NCBI RefSeq assembly: GCF_020252395.1
Contig: NZ_JADCDB010000010.1
Coordinates: 1 to 64,000, forward strand
Length of the DNA stretch: 64,000 bases
Reading direction: 5' to 3'
From: Aestuariivirga sp.
Lineage (GTDB): Bacteria; Pseudomonadota; Alphaproteobacteria; Rhizobiales; Aestuariivirgaceae
Positions 51,823 through 63,401 of the stretch are shown here, one piece after another; positions within the stretch are counted from its first letter, which is position 1, and each line of letters begins with the position of its first letter. The translations under genes were made by a program, and so were the position numbers. The notes beneath the pieces were generated by a model, which was not told the origin of the DNA, did not search any database, and saw nothing but the letters and a program-made list of their open reading frames with translations.

Positions 51823-52557
51823 ATGAAGACCACCCCTCGCCTCCACCTCGATGCCGGGCTTGAAACCCGGCGGGAGATCGCTCTCGGCCGGGAGCAGGCG
51901 CACTATCTTGCGGGCGTTCTGCGGCTCTCCGCGGGCGATCCCATTTCGGTGTTCAACGCGCGCGACGGGGAGTGGCTGGCCTATCTCACGGAGGCAACGA
52001 AGAAGGGTGTCCGGATCCGCTGCGAGCGGCAGGTTTCAGCCGTCACGCCGCCACCGGATATCGACTATTGCTTCGCGCCGCTGAAGCATGCGCGCCTCGA
52101 CTATGTTGTGCAGAAGGCGACCGAGCTGGGGGCACGCCGGCTGCGCCCCGTCATCACCCAGCGCACCATCGCGGAGCGGGTGAACCTCGATCGCATGAAG
52201 GCCAATGTCATCGAAGCGGCCGAGCAATGCAACCTCGTGTTTGTGCCGGAGGTGCATGAGCCGGTGACGCTGCCGAAGCTGCTGCGCGGCTGGGAGACGG
52301 ACCGGGCACTCGTTTATTGCGACGAGACGGCGGCCATCGCCAACCCCATCGACGCGCTGCGCCAGCTCCGCGCGCCGGCTGCGGTGCTGATCGGGCCCGA
52401 GGGCGGATTCACGGATGAGGAGAAGGCGCTGCTCACATCGCTGCCCTTCGTCACGGCGATTTCACTGGGCCCCCGCATCATGCGGGCGGACACGGCGGCG
52501 GTGGCGGCGTTGACGCTGGTGCAGGCCGTGCTGGGCGACTGGCATCGCAAGCCCTGA
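51823..52557 (+). CDS. rsmE: 16S rRNA (uracil-1498-N3)-methyltransferase
   Basis: SAM-dependent SPOUT-class methyltransferase of 244 residues. An N-terminal PUA-like domain ('YLAGVLRLSAGDPISVFNARDGEW') precedes the trefoil-knot domain with 'KHARLDYVVQKATELGARRLRPVITQRT', 'VLIGPEGGFTDEEKALL' and 'ISLGPRIMRADTAAVAAL'. It diverges from ubiA with 25 bases between the start codons, so the two promoters must overlap or lie inside the opposite genes. ATG 51823 is chosen by the domain start. The ubiA/rsmE/gshA order is frequent in Rhizobiales. Confidence 0.94.
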   Translation: MKTTPRLHLDAGLETRREIALGREQAHYLAGVLRLSAGDPISVFNARDGEWLAYLTEATKKGVRIRCERQVSAVTPPPDIDYCFAPLKHARLDYVVQKATELGARRLRPVITQRTIAERVNLDRMKANVIEAAEQCNLVFVPEVHEPVTLPKLLRGWETDRALVYCDETAAIANPIDALRQLRAPAAVLIGPEGGFTDEEKALLTSLPFVTAISLGPRIMRADTAAVAALTLVQAVLGDWHRKP

Positions 52558-52638
52558 TGGGCCCATTCCGAATCTTCGCTTGCCGGATGGAGGCGGGCCG
52601 CCTACATCCTCGGACACAATTTTGACAGGATCGAACCG

Positions 52639-54021
52639 TTGAGCGGACCCGCCCCCGACACGCCCAAAGCGCGCATGCCCATCGAGACCAAGGCCCAGCT
52701 CATCGAGGAACTGGCTTCGGGCTCGAAGCCGAAGAGCGCATGGAAGATCGGCACCGAGCACGAGAAGTTCCCCTTCCTCACCGACACGCTGAAGCCCGTG
52801 CCCTATCACGGCCCCCGCTCCATCGAGGCGCTGCTTGACGGGCTGAAGGACCGCTATGGCTGGACCGGCGTCTATGAGGGCGAGAACATCATCGCGCTGT
52901 CGGACCCCAAGGGGCTGGGCAACGTGTCGCTCGAACCGGGCGGCCAGTTCGAACTCTCGGGGGCACCCCTCGATACCGTGCATGAGACCTGCGAGGAGGT
53001 GCATGAGCATTTGACCCAGGTGCGCGAGGTGGGCGACAGGCTGGGCATCGGTTTCCTTGGGCTGGGCGCCTCGCCGCTGTGGGGCCTCGCCGAAACGCCG
53101 GTCATGCCCAAGGGCCGCTATGGCATCATGGCGCCCTACATGGACAAGGTGGGCACGAAGGGCCGCGACATGATGTTCCGCACCTGCACGGTGCAGGTGA
53201 ACCTCGATTTCGCCTCGGAAGCCGACATGGTGAAGAAGCTCCGCGTGTCGCTGGCGCTGCAGCCCGTCGCCACGGCGCTGTTCGCCAATTCGCCCTTCCT
53301 CGACGGCAAGCCCAACGGATTCCTGTCCTATCGTTCGGAAGTCTGGCGCGACACTGACAATGCGCGTGCCGGCATGCTGCCCTTCGCCTTCGAGGATGGT
53401 TTCGGCTTCGAGCGCTATGTGGATTATGCACTCGACGTGCCGATGTATTTCGTCATGCGCGACGGCCAATACATCAACACCGCGGGCGAGAGCTTCCGCG
53501 CCTTCCTCGATGGCCGGTTGCCGCAGCTTCCCGGCGAGAAGCCGGTGATGAAGGATTGGGCCGATCACCTCACCACTATCTTTCCCGAGGTGCGGCTCAA
53601 GAAATACCTCGAGCAGCGGGGTGCGGATTCCGGCCCGTGGCGGAGGCTCTGCGCGCTCCCCGCGCTGTGGGTCGGGCTGCTCTATGAGCAGGCCTCGCTC
53701 GATGCGGCGTGGGACCTCGTGAAGGACTGGACGGCGGAAGAGCGTCAGACGCTGCGCGATGACGTGCCGCGGCAGGCGCTGCACGCAACGATCCGTGGAC
53801 GGAAGGTTCAGCATATCGCCGGGGACGTGCTGAAGATCGCCCGCGCCGGTCTTGAGGCGCGGGGGCAGCAGGGCTGCAAGGGCAGGACGGAAGCGGCCTT
53901 CCTCGACCCGCTCGACGAGATCGCCCAGAGCGGCAAGACGGCGGCCGAGAACCTGCTCGCGCTCTACAACGGCCACTGGCGCCAGGACGTGACGAGAGTG
54001 TTCCGCGACTTCGCCTATTGA
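52639..54021 (+). CDS. gshA: Glutamate-cysteine ligase (plant/alphaproteobacterial GCS2 type)
   Basis: First enzyme of glutathione synthesis: ATP-dependent ligation of Glu and Cys. It starts with TTG 52639 (AGGA 8 bases upstream). Of 460 residues, core motifs are 'WKIGTEHEKFPF' (about 36-47), 'SLEPGGQFELSGAPLDTVHETCEEV', 'MAPYMDKVGTKGRDMMFRTCTVQVNLDFASEADM' and 'LFANSPFLDGKPNGFLSYRSEVWRDTD'. This is the plant-like class rather than the E. coli GshA class. Cytosolic. Confidence 0.94.
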   Translation: MSGPAPDTPKARMPIETKAQLIEELASGSKPKSAWKIGTEHEKFPFLTDTLKPVPYHGPRSIEALLDGLKDRYGWTGVYEGENIIALSDPKGLGNVSLEPGGQFELSGAPLDTVHETCEEVHEHLTQVREVGDRLGIGFLGLGASPLWGLAETPVMPKGRYGIMAPYMDKVGTKGRDMMFRTCTVQVNLDFASEADMVKKLRVSLALQPVATALFANSPFLDGKPNGFLSYRSEVWRDTDNARAGMLPFAFEDGFGFERYVDYALDVPMYFVMRDGQYINTAGESFRAFLDGRLPQLPGEKPVMKDWADHLTTIFPEVRLKKYLEQRGADSGPWRRLCALPALWVGLLYEQASLDAAWDLVKDWTAEERQTLRDDVPRQALHATIRGRKVQHIAGDVLKIARAGLEARGQQGCKGRTEAAFLDPLDEIAQSGKTAAENLLALYNGHWRQDVTRVFRDFAY

Positions 54022-54031
54022 GTGCCGCCGC

Positions 54032-54913
54032 TCACTCCGCCGCCATCATACCCACATTGAAGTTGCCCAGGCTTTCGGCCACGTGGCGGACGAGAGCTTC
54101 CACGGCGGAGCTGCCGCGGCCGGGCTTTCTCATCAGGCCGATTTCGAAGGAGCCGAGCGGCGGGAAGCCGTCCTTCTCGGTGAGCACACGCATGCCGGGG
54201 CGCACGCAAAGTTCGGGAACGGCGCCCACCGCGAGGCCGGATTGCACCGCGGCGTTCACGGCATTGGAGTTGGCGCTGGAATAGGCGACGCGGTATTTGC
54301 GGCCAATCTTCTCCAGCGCCGCGAGCACAGTGGCGCGCCACTCGCAGCCGCCATGCGAGACGGCGAGCGGCATGACCTCCAGCAGATGCGTCGAATGCCG
54401 TGCCGAGGTGACCCAGACGAGCGGCTCGCGCCGCACCGGCTCATCGGTCTGGACATTGCAGCCGAAGGTGACGAGCGCCAGGTCCAATTCGCCGCGCCTG
54501 GTGCGTTCGAAAAGGACGGAGGTGTTAAGGCAGTCGACATCCACCGTCACCAGCGGGTGGGTGCGGGCAAAGCGGGCGAGGATTTCGGGCAGGAAGCGGT
54601 CGGCATAATCGTCCGGCGTGCCGAAGCGCACCGTGCCGGTGAGTTCCGGGCGCTTGAAAGTGGCCACTGCCTCATCGTTCAGCGCCACCAGCCGCCGCGC
54701 ATATTCCACCAACCGCTCGCCATCGGGCGTGAAGCGGCTGGCGCGGCCATCACGCGCGAAGAGCGGGCGGCTCAGCAGTTCCTCCAGCCGCTTCATCTGC
54801 ATGGAAACGGCGGACTGGGTCTTGTTCACCTCCTCGGCGGCACGGGTGAAGCTGCCAGTGTCCGAAATGGCGAGAAAGGTCTTCAAGAGGTCGATGTCGA
54901 GGTTCGGGATCAT
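54032..54913 (-). CDS. LysR-family transcriptional regulator
   Basis: A 293-residue regulator if started at ATG 54913; ATG 54925 or GTG 54928 would add 4-5 residues. Helix-turn-helix 'LKTFLAISDTGSFTRAAEEVNKTQSAVSMQMKRLEELL' (about 8-45), then a ligand-binding domain with 'TGTVRFGTPDDYADRFLPEIL'. It diverges from a DUF1127 gene, a common pairing in alphaproteobacteria that suggests direct control of that gene. Effector unknown. It converges with gshA, 10 bases apart. Confidence 0.9.
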   Translation of the reverse strand: MIPNLDIDLLKTFLAISDTGSFTRAAEEVNKTQSAVSMQMKRLEELLSRPLFARDGRASRFTPDGERLVEYARRLVALNDEAVATFKRPELTGTVRFGTPDDYADRFLPEILARFARTHPLVTVDVDCLNTSVLFERTRRGELDLALVTFGCNVQTDEPVRREPLVWVTSARHSTHLLEVMPLAVSHGGCEWRATVLAALEKIGRKYRVAYSSANSNAVNAAVQSGLAVGAVPELCVRPGMRVLTEKDGFPPLGSFEIGLMRKPGRGSSAVEALVRHVAESLGNFNVGMMAAE

Positions 54914-54936
54914 GGCAAAACCCATCACTGATCGTG

Positions 54937-54973
54937 ATTGATACTATAAAATACATTCGTTGGATAAATCAAT
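54937..54973. promoter_or_regulatory. AT-rich intergenic region with ATTGAT/ATCAAT inverted repeat
   Basis: attgat (54937-54942) and atcaat (54968-54973) are perfect 6-bp inverted arms in an unusually AT-rich stretch (actataaaatacattcg) between the divergent LysR and DUF1127 genes. This is the likely LysR-binding and promoter region. Further right, gcattc (about 54983) and gaatgc (about 55009) could form a leader hairpin for the DUF1127 mRNA. Weak but directly visible. Confidence 0.4.
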
Positions 54974-55078
54974 AGCCCGCGTGCATTCTTCAACCATCGC
55001 AAGACGAATGCGGGCTCCCGGGAGGAGCCAGACGGCGGAAGGGGAATGGTCCTCTCCGTCAACGAGGAGGACTGTGCC

Positions 55079-55330
55079 ATGAATGACTATGCCCAGCATC
55101 GTGCCGAAGCCGCGGAAGCAACCGGAAGCCTGGCGCTGCTGTGGAACCTGATCCGCAACTGGCGCGCCCGCCGGGCGGTTGCCCGGCTCGACACGCTGGA
55201 CGACTTCCTGCTCGACGACATCGGCGTCACCCGCTCGGAGGTGCGCTGGGCCGCGGGCCTGCCGCTCAGCGTCAATGCCGCGTTGGAGCTGGAAGAACAG
55301 GCCAACCGCCGCCGCCGGCGTGGGCCGTGA
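55079..55330 (+). CDS. DUF1127 (YjiS-like) small protein
   Basis: An 83-residue basic protein. ATG 55079 has GAGGAGG about 8 bases upstream; ATG 55046 also has a purine-rich site and would add 11 residues. The DUF1127 core 'RNWRARRAVARLDTLDDFLLDDIGVTRSEVRWAAGLP' occupies about 32-68; the C-terminus is Arg-rich. Small DUF1127 proteins in related bacteria influence phosphate or carbon metabolism and RNA turnover. Likely controlled by the divergent LysR gene. Confidence 0.85.
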   Translation: MNDYAQHRAEAAEATGSLALLWNLIRNWRARRAVARLDTLDDFLLDDIGVTRSEVRWAAGLPLSVNAALELEEQANRRRRRGP

Positions 55331-55336
55331 ACGGGC

Positions 55337-56692
55337 TCATCGCGCGGCTCCCGTCTCGCTTCGCCCGACAATCCTATAGGCAGTGATCACCGATGCGATG
55401 CCGAAGATAACGGAGCCGAGCGCGGTTCCCGCCAGCAGCCCCTCCGGGCCGCCCATGCGCGCCCCGATGATGGCGAAGGGAATGGTGCCAAGCGTTGCCT
55501 TGGCCCAGTTGAACCAGCTCGACAGCGTGGGGCGGCCAAGGTTGTTGAAGGCGGCATTGGCCACGAACTGCCCGCCCGCGAAGGCCCAGCTGATGCCGAT
55601 GAAGGTGCAGAAGAAAACCACGAGATCGCGCGAGCGGCCGGCCGCGTTGAAGGCCTCGGCGATCTGGTGGCGGAACAGGAAGAGCAGGAGCGAGGTGAGG
55701 AGCGTGTAAACTGCCGAGAAAATCAGCCCGTCGGTGAGTGTCCGGCGCACCCGGTCATGGCGCTTGGCGCCATAGTTCTGGCCGATGATGGGCCCGACCG
55801 AACCGGCGAGCGAGAAGATGATGCCGAAGGCCACCGGAACGAGCCGCCCGACGATCGCGAAGCCCGCCACCGATTCATCGCCGAAGGGCGCGATCTCATA
55901 GGTGATGTAGGCATTGGCGAAGGGTTGCGCGAGCTGCGTGAGGATGGCCGGGAAGGCGATGGCCCAGAGCGGCGGGAAATCGCGCTTCAGGCCTGAGAGC
56001 CGGAACGGGTTGATGTATCGGTGCACCCGCACCACGCCATGGAGCCCGATGCCGAAAGACACGATATAGCCCAGCACGGTGGCCGCCGCCGCGCCCTGGA
56101 TGCCCCAGCCGAAACCGAAGATGAAGACGGGGTCGGCGCAGGCCGTGACGATGGCCGTGGACAGCGTGATGTACATGGCGCGCCGCGCGTCGCCCAGGCC
56201 GCGGAGGATGAAGGAACACGAGATCGCCCCGGCGATCAGCACATAACCGGGCGACAGCGTCCAGATGAAGAGCTGGGCCAGCCGCCGCGCCTCGCCATGG
56301 GCGCCGAGCAGCGAGAGCAGCGCGCCGCTCCCCAAGTCGATGGCGAGCGTGATGAGCGACGCGGTGATGAGCGCGAACATCAGCGCGCTGGTGGCAAATT
56401 GCTTTGCCCGTACCTGGTCGCCCGCGCCGACGTTGCGCGCCACGAGCGCCGCCGCGGCGATGCCGCAGCCGATCGACACCGACAGGTTCGAGAACACGAT
56501 GGTGCCGGCATAGCCGATGGCCGCCGTCACTTCCGTGTCGTTCAGAAGCGACAGGAAGAACAGGTCGACGAGGTCGACCATGAACAGCGCCATCAGGCCC
56601 ACCGCACCCGTCAGCGTCATCACCACCACATGGCGCATGGTGGAGCCGGTGACGAAGGGTGCGGTGCGTTTGTCCCCGGCCGCGTGGCTCAT
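55337..56692 (-). CDS. MATE-family multidrug/sodium antiporter
   Basis: A 451-residue inner-membrane exporter with about 12 segments in two homologous halves. ATG 56692 overlaps the HAD stop by 4 bases; the longer ORF reads into the HAD gene. MATE signatures: 'MVDLVDLFFLSLLNDTEVTAAIGYAGTI' in helix 1-2 and 'VGRLVPVAFGIIFSLAGSVGPIIGQNYGAKRHDR' in the second half. Cation-driven efflux of organic cations is predicted. Coupled to the upstream HAD gene. Confidence 0.9.
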   Translation of the reverse strand: MSHAAGDKRTAPFVTGSTMRHVVVMTLTGAVGLMALFMVDLVDLFFLSLLNDTEVTAAIGYAGTIVFSNLSVSIGCGIAAAALVARNVGAGDQVRAKQFATSALMFALITASLITLAIDLGSGALLSLLGAHGEARRLAQLFIWTLSPGYVLIAGAISCSFILRGLGDARRAMYITLSTAIVTACADPVFIFGFGWGIQGAAAATVLGYIVSFGIGLHGVVRVHRYINPFRLSGLKRDFPPLWAIAFPAILTQLAQPFANAYITYEIAPFGDESVAGFAIVGRLVPVAFGIIFSLAGSVGPIIGQNYGAKRHDRVRRTLTDGLIFSAVYTLLTSLLLFLFRHQIAEAFNAAGRSRDLVVFFCTFIGISWAFAGGQFVANAAFNNLGRPTLSSWFNWAKATLGTIPFAIIGARMGGPEGLLAGTALGSVIFGIASVITAYRIVGRSETGAAR

Positions 56693-57300
56693 GCGGCAAG
56701 GCCCATGACGCGCACGTCCGGCACCAGCTGTTCGTGGCTGACGAAGTGATGGGCCGCGAGGCCCGCCAGGCGCGCGCCCGTCACGTTCGACTTCTTGTCG
56801 TCGATGAACCAGCAGCGGGCGGGGTCTGTGCCCATGCGTTCCATGAGCTTCAGGAAGCTCCTGGGGTCCGGCTTCTTCAGGCCGAACTCGAAGGAATGGT
56901 AATGCTCGGCGAAGATATCGGTACAGGCCGGGAAGAGTTCGGAGAGGGCGGCCTTGGTGAGCGGGCCGTTGTTGGAATAGATGGCGATTCGCACCTGGCC
57001 GCCGATCGACTTCGCCAGCCCCAGCATGTCGGGCCAGGGCGTCATCGCCTCGCGCCGCGCCTCCACCCATTGCGCACGCGTCAGCGCAACGCCGATGCGC
57101 TGGCCAAATTCGCGGAGATAATCATCCGGATCGGGATAGCCGCCGGTGTCGGCGGCATCCTCGAAGCCCGAGTCCCAGATGGCGGCGCGGATGTCGCGCG
57201 GCGTCTGGCCGGTGATGCGGGCAAGCGCCCTCAGCCTGCGCCCAAGGTCGTAGCGGCACAGCACGTCGTCCATGTCGAAGATGACGGCCTCGGGCTTCAT
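56689..57300 (-). CDS. HAD-family hydrolase (HAD-IA type phosphatase)
   Basis: A 203-residue HAD phosphatase. Motif I 'VIFDMDDVLCRYD' with both Asp, motif II Ser in 'RIAIYSNNGP', motif III Lys in 'FGLKKPDPRSFLKL', motif IV 'CWFIDDKKSNVTGARLAG'. The helical cap is of type C1 and the length is typical of YihX/YcjU-like enzymes. Substrate unknown. It lies 8 bases after tldD in the same direction and overlaps the MATE start, so tldD-HAD-MATE may form one transcript. Confidence 0.88.
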   Translation of the reverse strand: MKPEAVIFDMDDVLCRYDLGRRLRALARITGQTPRDIRAAIWDSGFEDAADTGGYPDPDDYLREFGQRIGVALTRAQWVEARREAMTPWPDMLGLAKSIGGQVRIAIYSNNGPLTKAALSELFPACTDIFAEHYHSFEFGLKKPDPRSFLKLMERMGTDPARCWFIDDKKSNVTGARLAGLAAHHFVSHEQLVPDVRVMGLAA

Positions 57301-57308
57301 TGCGTTAT

Positions 57309-58736
57309 TCAGGCAGCCGTGCCGCCGACGGTGAGCCGGTCGATGCGCAAGCTCGGCTGGCCGACGCCGACGGGCACGCCCTGGCCCTGCTTGCCGCAGG
57401 TGCCGACGCCGGAATCGAGCGCCATGTCGTTGCCGACCATGGAGATGCGGGTGAGCGCATCGGCGCCCGCGCCAATCAGGGTGGCGCCCTTCACCGGCAT
57501 GGTGATCTTGCCGTCCTCGATCAGGTAGGCCTCGGTACAGGAGAACACGAACTTGCCCGAGGTGATGTCCACCTGGCCGCCACCGAAAGACTTGGCAAAG
57601 AGGCCGCGCTTGATCGAGCGCTGAATTTCCTCCGGCTCCCTTTCGCCCGACAGCATGTAGGTGTTGGTCATGCGCGGCATGGGCGCATGGGCATAGGACT
57701 GGCGGCGGCCATTGCCGGTGGGAGCAACACCCATGAGGCGGGCATTCATCCGGTCCTGCATCAGGCCGACCAGAATGCCGTCCTCGATCAGCGTGGTGCA
57801 GTTCGAGGGCGTGCCCTCGTCGTCGATGGTGATCGAGCCGCGCCGGTTGGCGATGGTGCCGTCATCGACGATGGTGACACCCTTGGACGCCACCCGCTGG
57901 CCCTGCATGCCGGTGAAGACGGATGTCTTCTTGCGGTGGAAGTCACCTTCAAGGCCGTGGCCCACCGCCTCATGCAGCAGAATGCCGGGCCAGCCGGGGC
58001 CGAGCAGCACATCCATCTCGCCCGCAGGCGCGGGCCGCGCCTCAAGCGAAACCAGGCTCTGGCGCAGCGCCTCCTGCGTGGCGGCCATCCAGACATCGTC
58101 GGTGAAATAGGACAGCGGCTCGCCGCGGCCGCCAAGGCCATGGCTGCCCTGGCCCTGCTCCTTGCCGTCGGAGGAGACCACCGACACGTTGAAGCGCACC
58201 AGCGGGCGCACATCGCGGTAGCTGGACCCGTCGCCGCGCAGGATTTCCACCGCCTGCCAGTCCGCCGCCATGGAGACCGACACCTGCTTCACCCGCGGGT
58301 CGAGGCTGCGGGCATAGGCATCGACTTTCTGCAGGAGCGCGATTTTTTCGGGAAAGCCCATCGCCTCGGACGGGTTGGTGTCGGCATAGAGCTTGCGGTT
58401 GGTGCGCTCCGGCGCCACGGCGTGGACGATATTGCCGTCCGCCGCCACGCTGCGGCACACTTCGGCCGCCCGGCGCAGCGCGGCAATCGACAGGTCGGTC
58501 GCATGGGCATAGGCCGCGGTTTCGCCGCGCACGGCGCGCAGGCCGAAGCCCTGGCTTTCATCGAAGCTCGCCGATTTCAGCTTGCCGTCGTCCCAGACCA
58601 GGCTCTCGGTCTGGCGCTTCTCGACGAAGAGTTCGCCATCCTCCGCACCTTTCAGCGTATCGGCGACGAGGCTTTCGGCCTCGGCACGGCTGAAATCATC
58701 GGAGTCGAAAAGGGAAACGGGGGCATTGGCGGGCAC
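57309..58736 (-). CDS. tldD: TldD metalloprotease subunit
   Basis: Zinc-protease subunit of 475 residues. The GTG start at 58736 is chosen because AGGTGA precedes it and the length then matches E. coli TldD (about 480); the track ORF extends too far. The zinc motif is 'LLHEAVGHGLEGD' (HExxxH). Other landmarks: 'VWDDGKLKSASFDESQGFGLRAVRG', 'RMTNTYMLSGEREPEEI', 'FAKSFGGGQVDITSGKFVFSCTEAYLIEDGKI', 'LDSGVGTCGKQGQGVPVGVGQPSLRID'. It works with PmbA/TldE (49540) in peptide degradation and maturation. Confidence 0.95.
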   Translation of the reverse strand: MPANAPVSLFDSDDFSRAEAESLVADTLKGAEDGELFVEKRQTESLVWDDGKLKSASFDESQGFGLRAVRGETAAYAHATDLSIAALRRAAEVCRSVAADGNIVHAVAPERTNRKLYADTNPSEAMGFPEKIALLQKVDAYARSLDPRVKQVSVSMAADWQAVEILRGDGSSYRDVRPLVRFNVSVVSSDGKEQGQGSHGLGGRGEPLSYFTDDVWMAATQEALRQSLVSLEARPAPAGEMDVLLGPGWPGILLHEAVGHGLEGDFHRKKTSVFTGMQGQRVASKGVTIVDDGTIANRRGSITIDDEGTPSNCTTLIEDGILVGLMQDRMNARLMGVAPTGNGRRQSYAHAPMPRMTNTYMLSGEREPEEIQRSIKRGLFAKSFGGGQVDITSGKFVFSCTEAYLIEDGKITMPVKGATLIGAGADALTRISMVGNDMALDSGVGTCGKQGQGVPVGVGQPSLRIDRLTVGGTAA

Positions 58737-58803
58737 GGGATCACCTGTGTGAGAAGCTGTCAGTGACCAAGATAGGTGAGCGGCGCACATTCCGCCACAC
58801 ATG

Positions 58804-58832
58804 AAAAGGGGCCGTTCCGGCGGAACGGCCCC
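58804..58832 (-). terminator. Rho-independent terminator of the ialB-family gene
   Basis: On the plus strand aaaa-ggggccgttcc-ggc-ggaacggcccc; on the minus strand this is a perfect 11-bp GC-rich hairpin followed by TTTT. It lies 26 bases past the stop of the IalB-family gene and ahead of tldD. Confidence 0.88.
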
Positions 58833-58857
58833 CGTTCGATGCAGGATAAGGAGCGGA

Positions 58858-59547
58858 TCAGCCGCCGTTGCTGGCCTTGTCGAGGGCGGCAAGGGACGCC
58901 GAGAAACCATCGAGCGACAGCTTCATCGGCAGGCCGATGCCGGGCGCCTCGTAGATGATGAAGTTGGCGGCCTTGCCCTTCTTGAGCTTCGCCAGTGTGT
59001 CGGGGCTGGCTTCCGCGAAGGCCATGCAGATCTGCGGCATGCAGCGGGTGAATGGCACGCGGCCCACCGCATTGCCGTCGATCTCGAGCGCCACGCCGGT
59101 GGGCAGGAACACGCCGATGGGGGCGATCACCCGCATATTGTAAAGCTGCTTGCCGTTCTGCTTGGTGCTGACGATGACAAGCGTAAGAGAGGCCTTGGGG
59201 TTTTTCTCGCTGTTGGTGACCTGAACCATGCCGCACTGGCGGCCGCCGGGCTGGCCTTCCATCGGCGGCACGGTTTCGCACTGCACCTTCCACTGGCCGT
59301 TTTCGGCAATCAAATCGATCTTGGGGGCCTGCTGCTGGCCGGGCTGGGCCTGCTGCTGGCCGGCCTTTTTGGCGCGCGGGCCGAACTGCTGCTGGCCGCC
59401 CTGCTGGGCATCGGCGGGAGCCTGCTGATCCTGCTTCTGGGCGGCGGTGTCGTCCTGGGCGGCCGCGATGCCGGACAGCCCCAGGCCGAGCGCGAGGCCG
59501 AGGGAGGTGAGGGCGAGCAGGCGGCTCGGCTTCATGGTGGTTCGCAC
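58858..59547 (-). CDS. Invasion-associated locus B (IalB) family exported protein
   Basis: A 229-residue exported protein. The start is GTG 59547 (AGAAGG upstream) or ATG 59535. A signal peptide (about 5-30, 'LLALTSLGLALGLGLSGIAAAQ') is followed by a Gln/Ala/Pro-rich linker of about 40 residues, then the IalB domain (about 75-225): 'NGQWKVQCETVPPMEGQPGGRQCGMVQV', 'APIGVFLPTGVALEIDGNAVGRVPFTRCMPQICMAFAEAS'. Four Cys fit two periplasmic disulfides. The Bartonella relative aids erythrocyte invasion, but the family is widespread in free-living Rhizobiales. Monocistronic, with its own terminator. Confidence 0.88.
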   Translation of the reverse strand: MRTTMKPSRLLALTSLGLALGLGLSGIAAAQDDTAAQKQDQQAPADAQQGGQQQFGPRAKKAGQQQAQPGQQQAPKIDLIAENGQWKVQCETVPPMEGQPGGRQCGMVQVTNSEKNPKASLTLVIVSTKQNGKQLYNMRVIAPIGVFLPTGVALEIDGNAVGRVPFTRCMPQICMAFAEASPDTLAKLKKGKAANFIIYEAPGIGLPMKLSLDGFSASLAALDKASNGG

Positions 59548-59864
59548 GGAGTTCTACCTTCTGAAATCCCGATTCGGCGGGTTTAGCGCCGCCGTTTGGC
59601 TTAGACAACCCGCATCGACCGCAAAATCCGCTGGGGCGACGCCGGTTTTCCGGGTTGACGCCTGCTGGTTTTCGGGGGAATTGGGGCGGAATTCCGGTTG
59701 CAGCCGAAACGGGTCGCGGCACGACGTTTTGCCGCGCCTGCCCAAGTTGCGGCGGGGCGTCGAATGTGGTTCACACACACTGTTTGGAGTGGGGTCTCCA
59801 GGGACAGCTGTGGCCCCCGCAGCCTCGCGTGGTTTCCGCGAGGCGCTGATGAGAGAGGGTGACG
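59548..59864. promoter_or_regulatory. Intergenic region between IalB and oxidase genes, with two hairpins
   Basis: The 317-base gap between the divergent ialB-family and ctaC genes holds no convincing ORF. It has two perfect inverted repeats: cgcggca...tgccgcg (59715-59736, 7-bp arms) and gcctcgcg-tggtttc-cgcgaggc (59822-59844, 8-bp stem), the latter ending 20 bases before the ctaC start and thus probably in its leader. No FNR/FixK-type TTGAT-N4-ATCAA box is visible. Promoters for both genes must lie here. Confidence 0.5.
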
Positions 59865-62428
<2,564 letters not shown>

Positions 62429-62444
62429 GCCGGCTGACGACACG

Positions 62445-63401
62445 ATGACCGACATCAACGCCCAGCTCGCCGAAACCCCGGCCGCCGTATCCGGCGGACA
62501 GGGCACGGTGAGGGACTTCTTCGCGCTGCTGAAGCCGCGCGTGATGTCGCTCGTCATCTTCACCGCCTTCGTGGGGCTCATTGCGGCGCCCGGCATGCTG
62601 CACCCCTGGCTCGCCTTCGTGGCGCTGCTGGCGATCGCGGTGGGGGCGGGCGCCGCCGGCGCCCTCAATATGTGGTATGACGCCGATATCGACGCGGTGA
62701 TGAAGCGCACCGCGAAGCGCCCTGTTCCCGCCGGCGCGGTCACCCCGCCGGAAGCGCTGGGCTTCGGCATGGTGCTCGCCGCCGGCTCGGTTCTCGTGCT
62801 GGGCCTGCTCGTGAATGTGCTGGCGGGGGCGCTCCTAGCCTTTACAATCTTCTTCTACATCGCCATCTACACCATGTGGCTGAAGCGGCTGACGCCGCAG
62901 AACATCGTGATAGGCGGTGCGGCGGGCGCCTTCCCGCCCATGGTCGGCTGGGTTTCGGTGACGGGCTCGATCGACCTCGGCTCCATTGCCTTGTTCCTCA
63001 TCATCTTCACCTGGACGCCGCCCCACTTCTGGGCTCTGGCCCTGTGGAAAAAGATCAATGCGGACTACTCTCGTGCCGGTGTGCCCATGCTGCCGGTGGT
63101 GGCAGGCACTGACGAGACGCGGCGCCAGATCCTGCTCTATTCGCTTCTCCTGTTCCCCGTCACCCTGTTCCCGGCGCTGACCGGCACGGTGGGCTGGCTC
63201 TATCTCTCCGCCAGTACCGGCCTTGGCGTCATGTTCATCTGGTATGCCTGGCGCGTCTACCGTATCCGTGAGGGACAGGCGGCGGAAATCGCGTGCAAGA
63301 AGCTGTTCGGCTTCTCCACCATGTGGCTGTTCATCGTCTTTGCGCTGATCCTTGCCGAGCGGGCGGCCGGCGTTGCCAGCTTTGCGCCGGTCTTCGGATG
63401 A
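62445..63401 (+). CDS. ctaB: Protoheme IX farnesyltransferase (heme O synthase)
   Basis: Membrane prenyltransferase that makes heme O from heme B, precursor of heme A for the oxidase. Of 318 residues, the N-terminal cytoplasmic arm precedes '[22 protein letters not shown]', with the Asp-rich motif '[19 protein letters not shown]' (about 72-90) and the second motif region '[33 protein letters not shown]'. About nine membrane segments. It ends in an ATGA overlap with the next small gene. Confidence 0.96.
   Translation: MTDINAQLAETPAAVSGGQGTVRDFFALLKPRVMSLVIFTAFVGLIAAPGMLHPWLAFVALLAIAVGAGAAGALNMWYDADIDAVMKRTAKRPVPAGAVTPPEALGFGMVLAAGSVLVLGLLVNVLAGALLAFTIFFYIAIYTMWLKRLTPQNIVIGGAAGAFPPMVGWVSVTGSIDLGSIALFLIIFTWTPPHFWALALWKKINADYSRAGVPMLPVVAGTDETRRQILLYSLLLFPVTLFPALTGTVGWLYLSASTGLGVMFIWYAWRVYRIREGQAAEIACKKLFGFSTMWLFIVFALILAERAAGVASFAPVFG

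Noticed and set aside
49540-58736. TldD/TldE pair as part of a local peptide-antibiotic (RiPP) cluster
   Set aside because: The two genes are 6 kb apart among housekeeping genes and no precursor peptide or modifying enzyme accompanies them.
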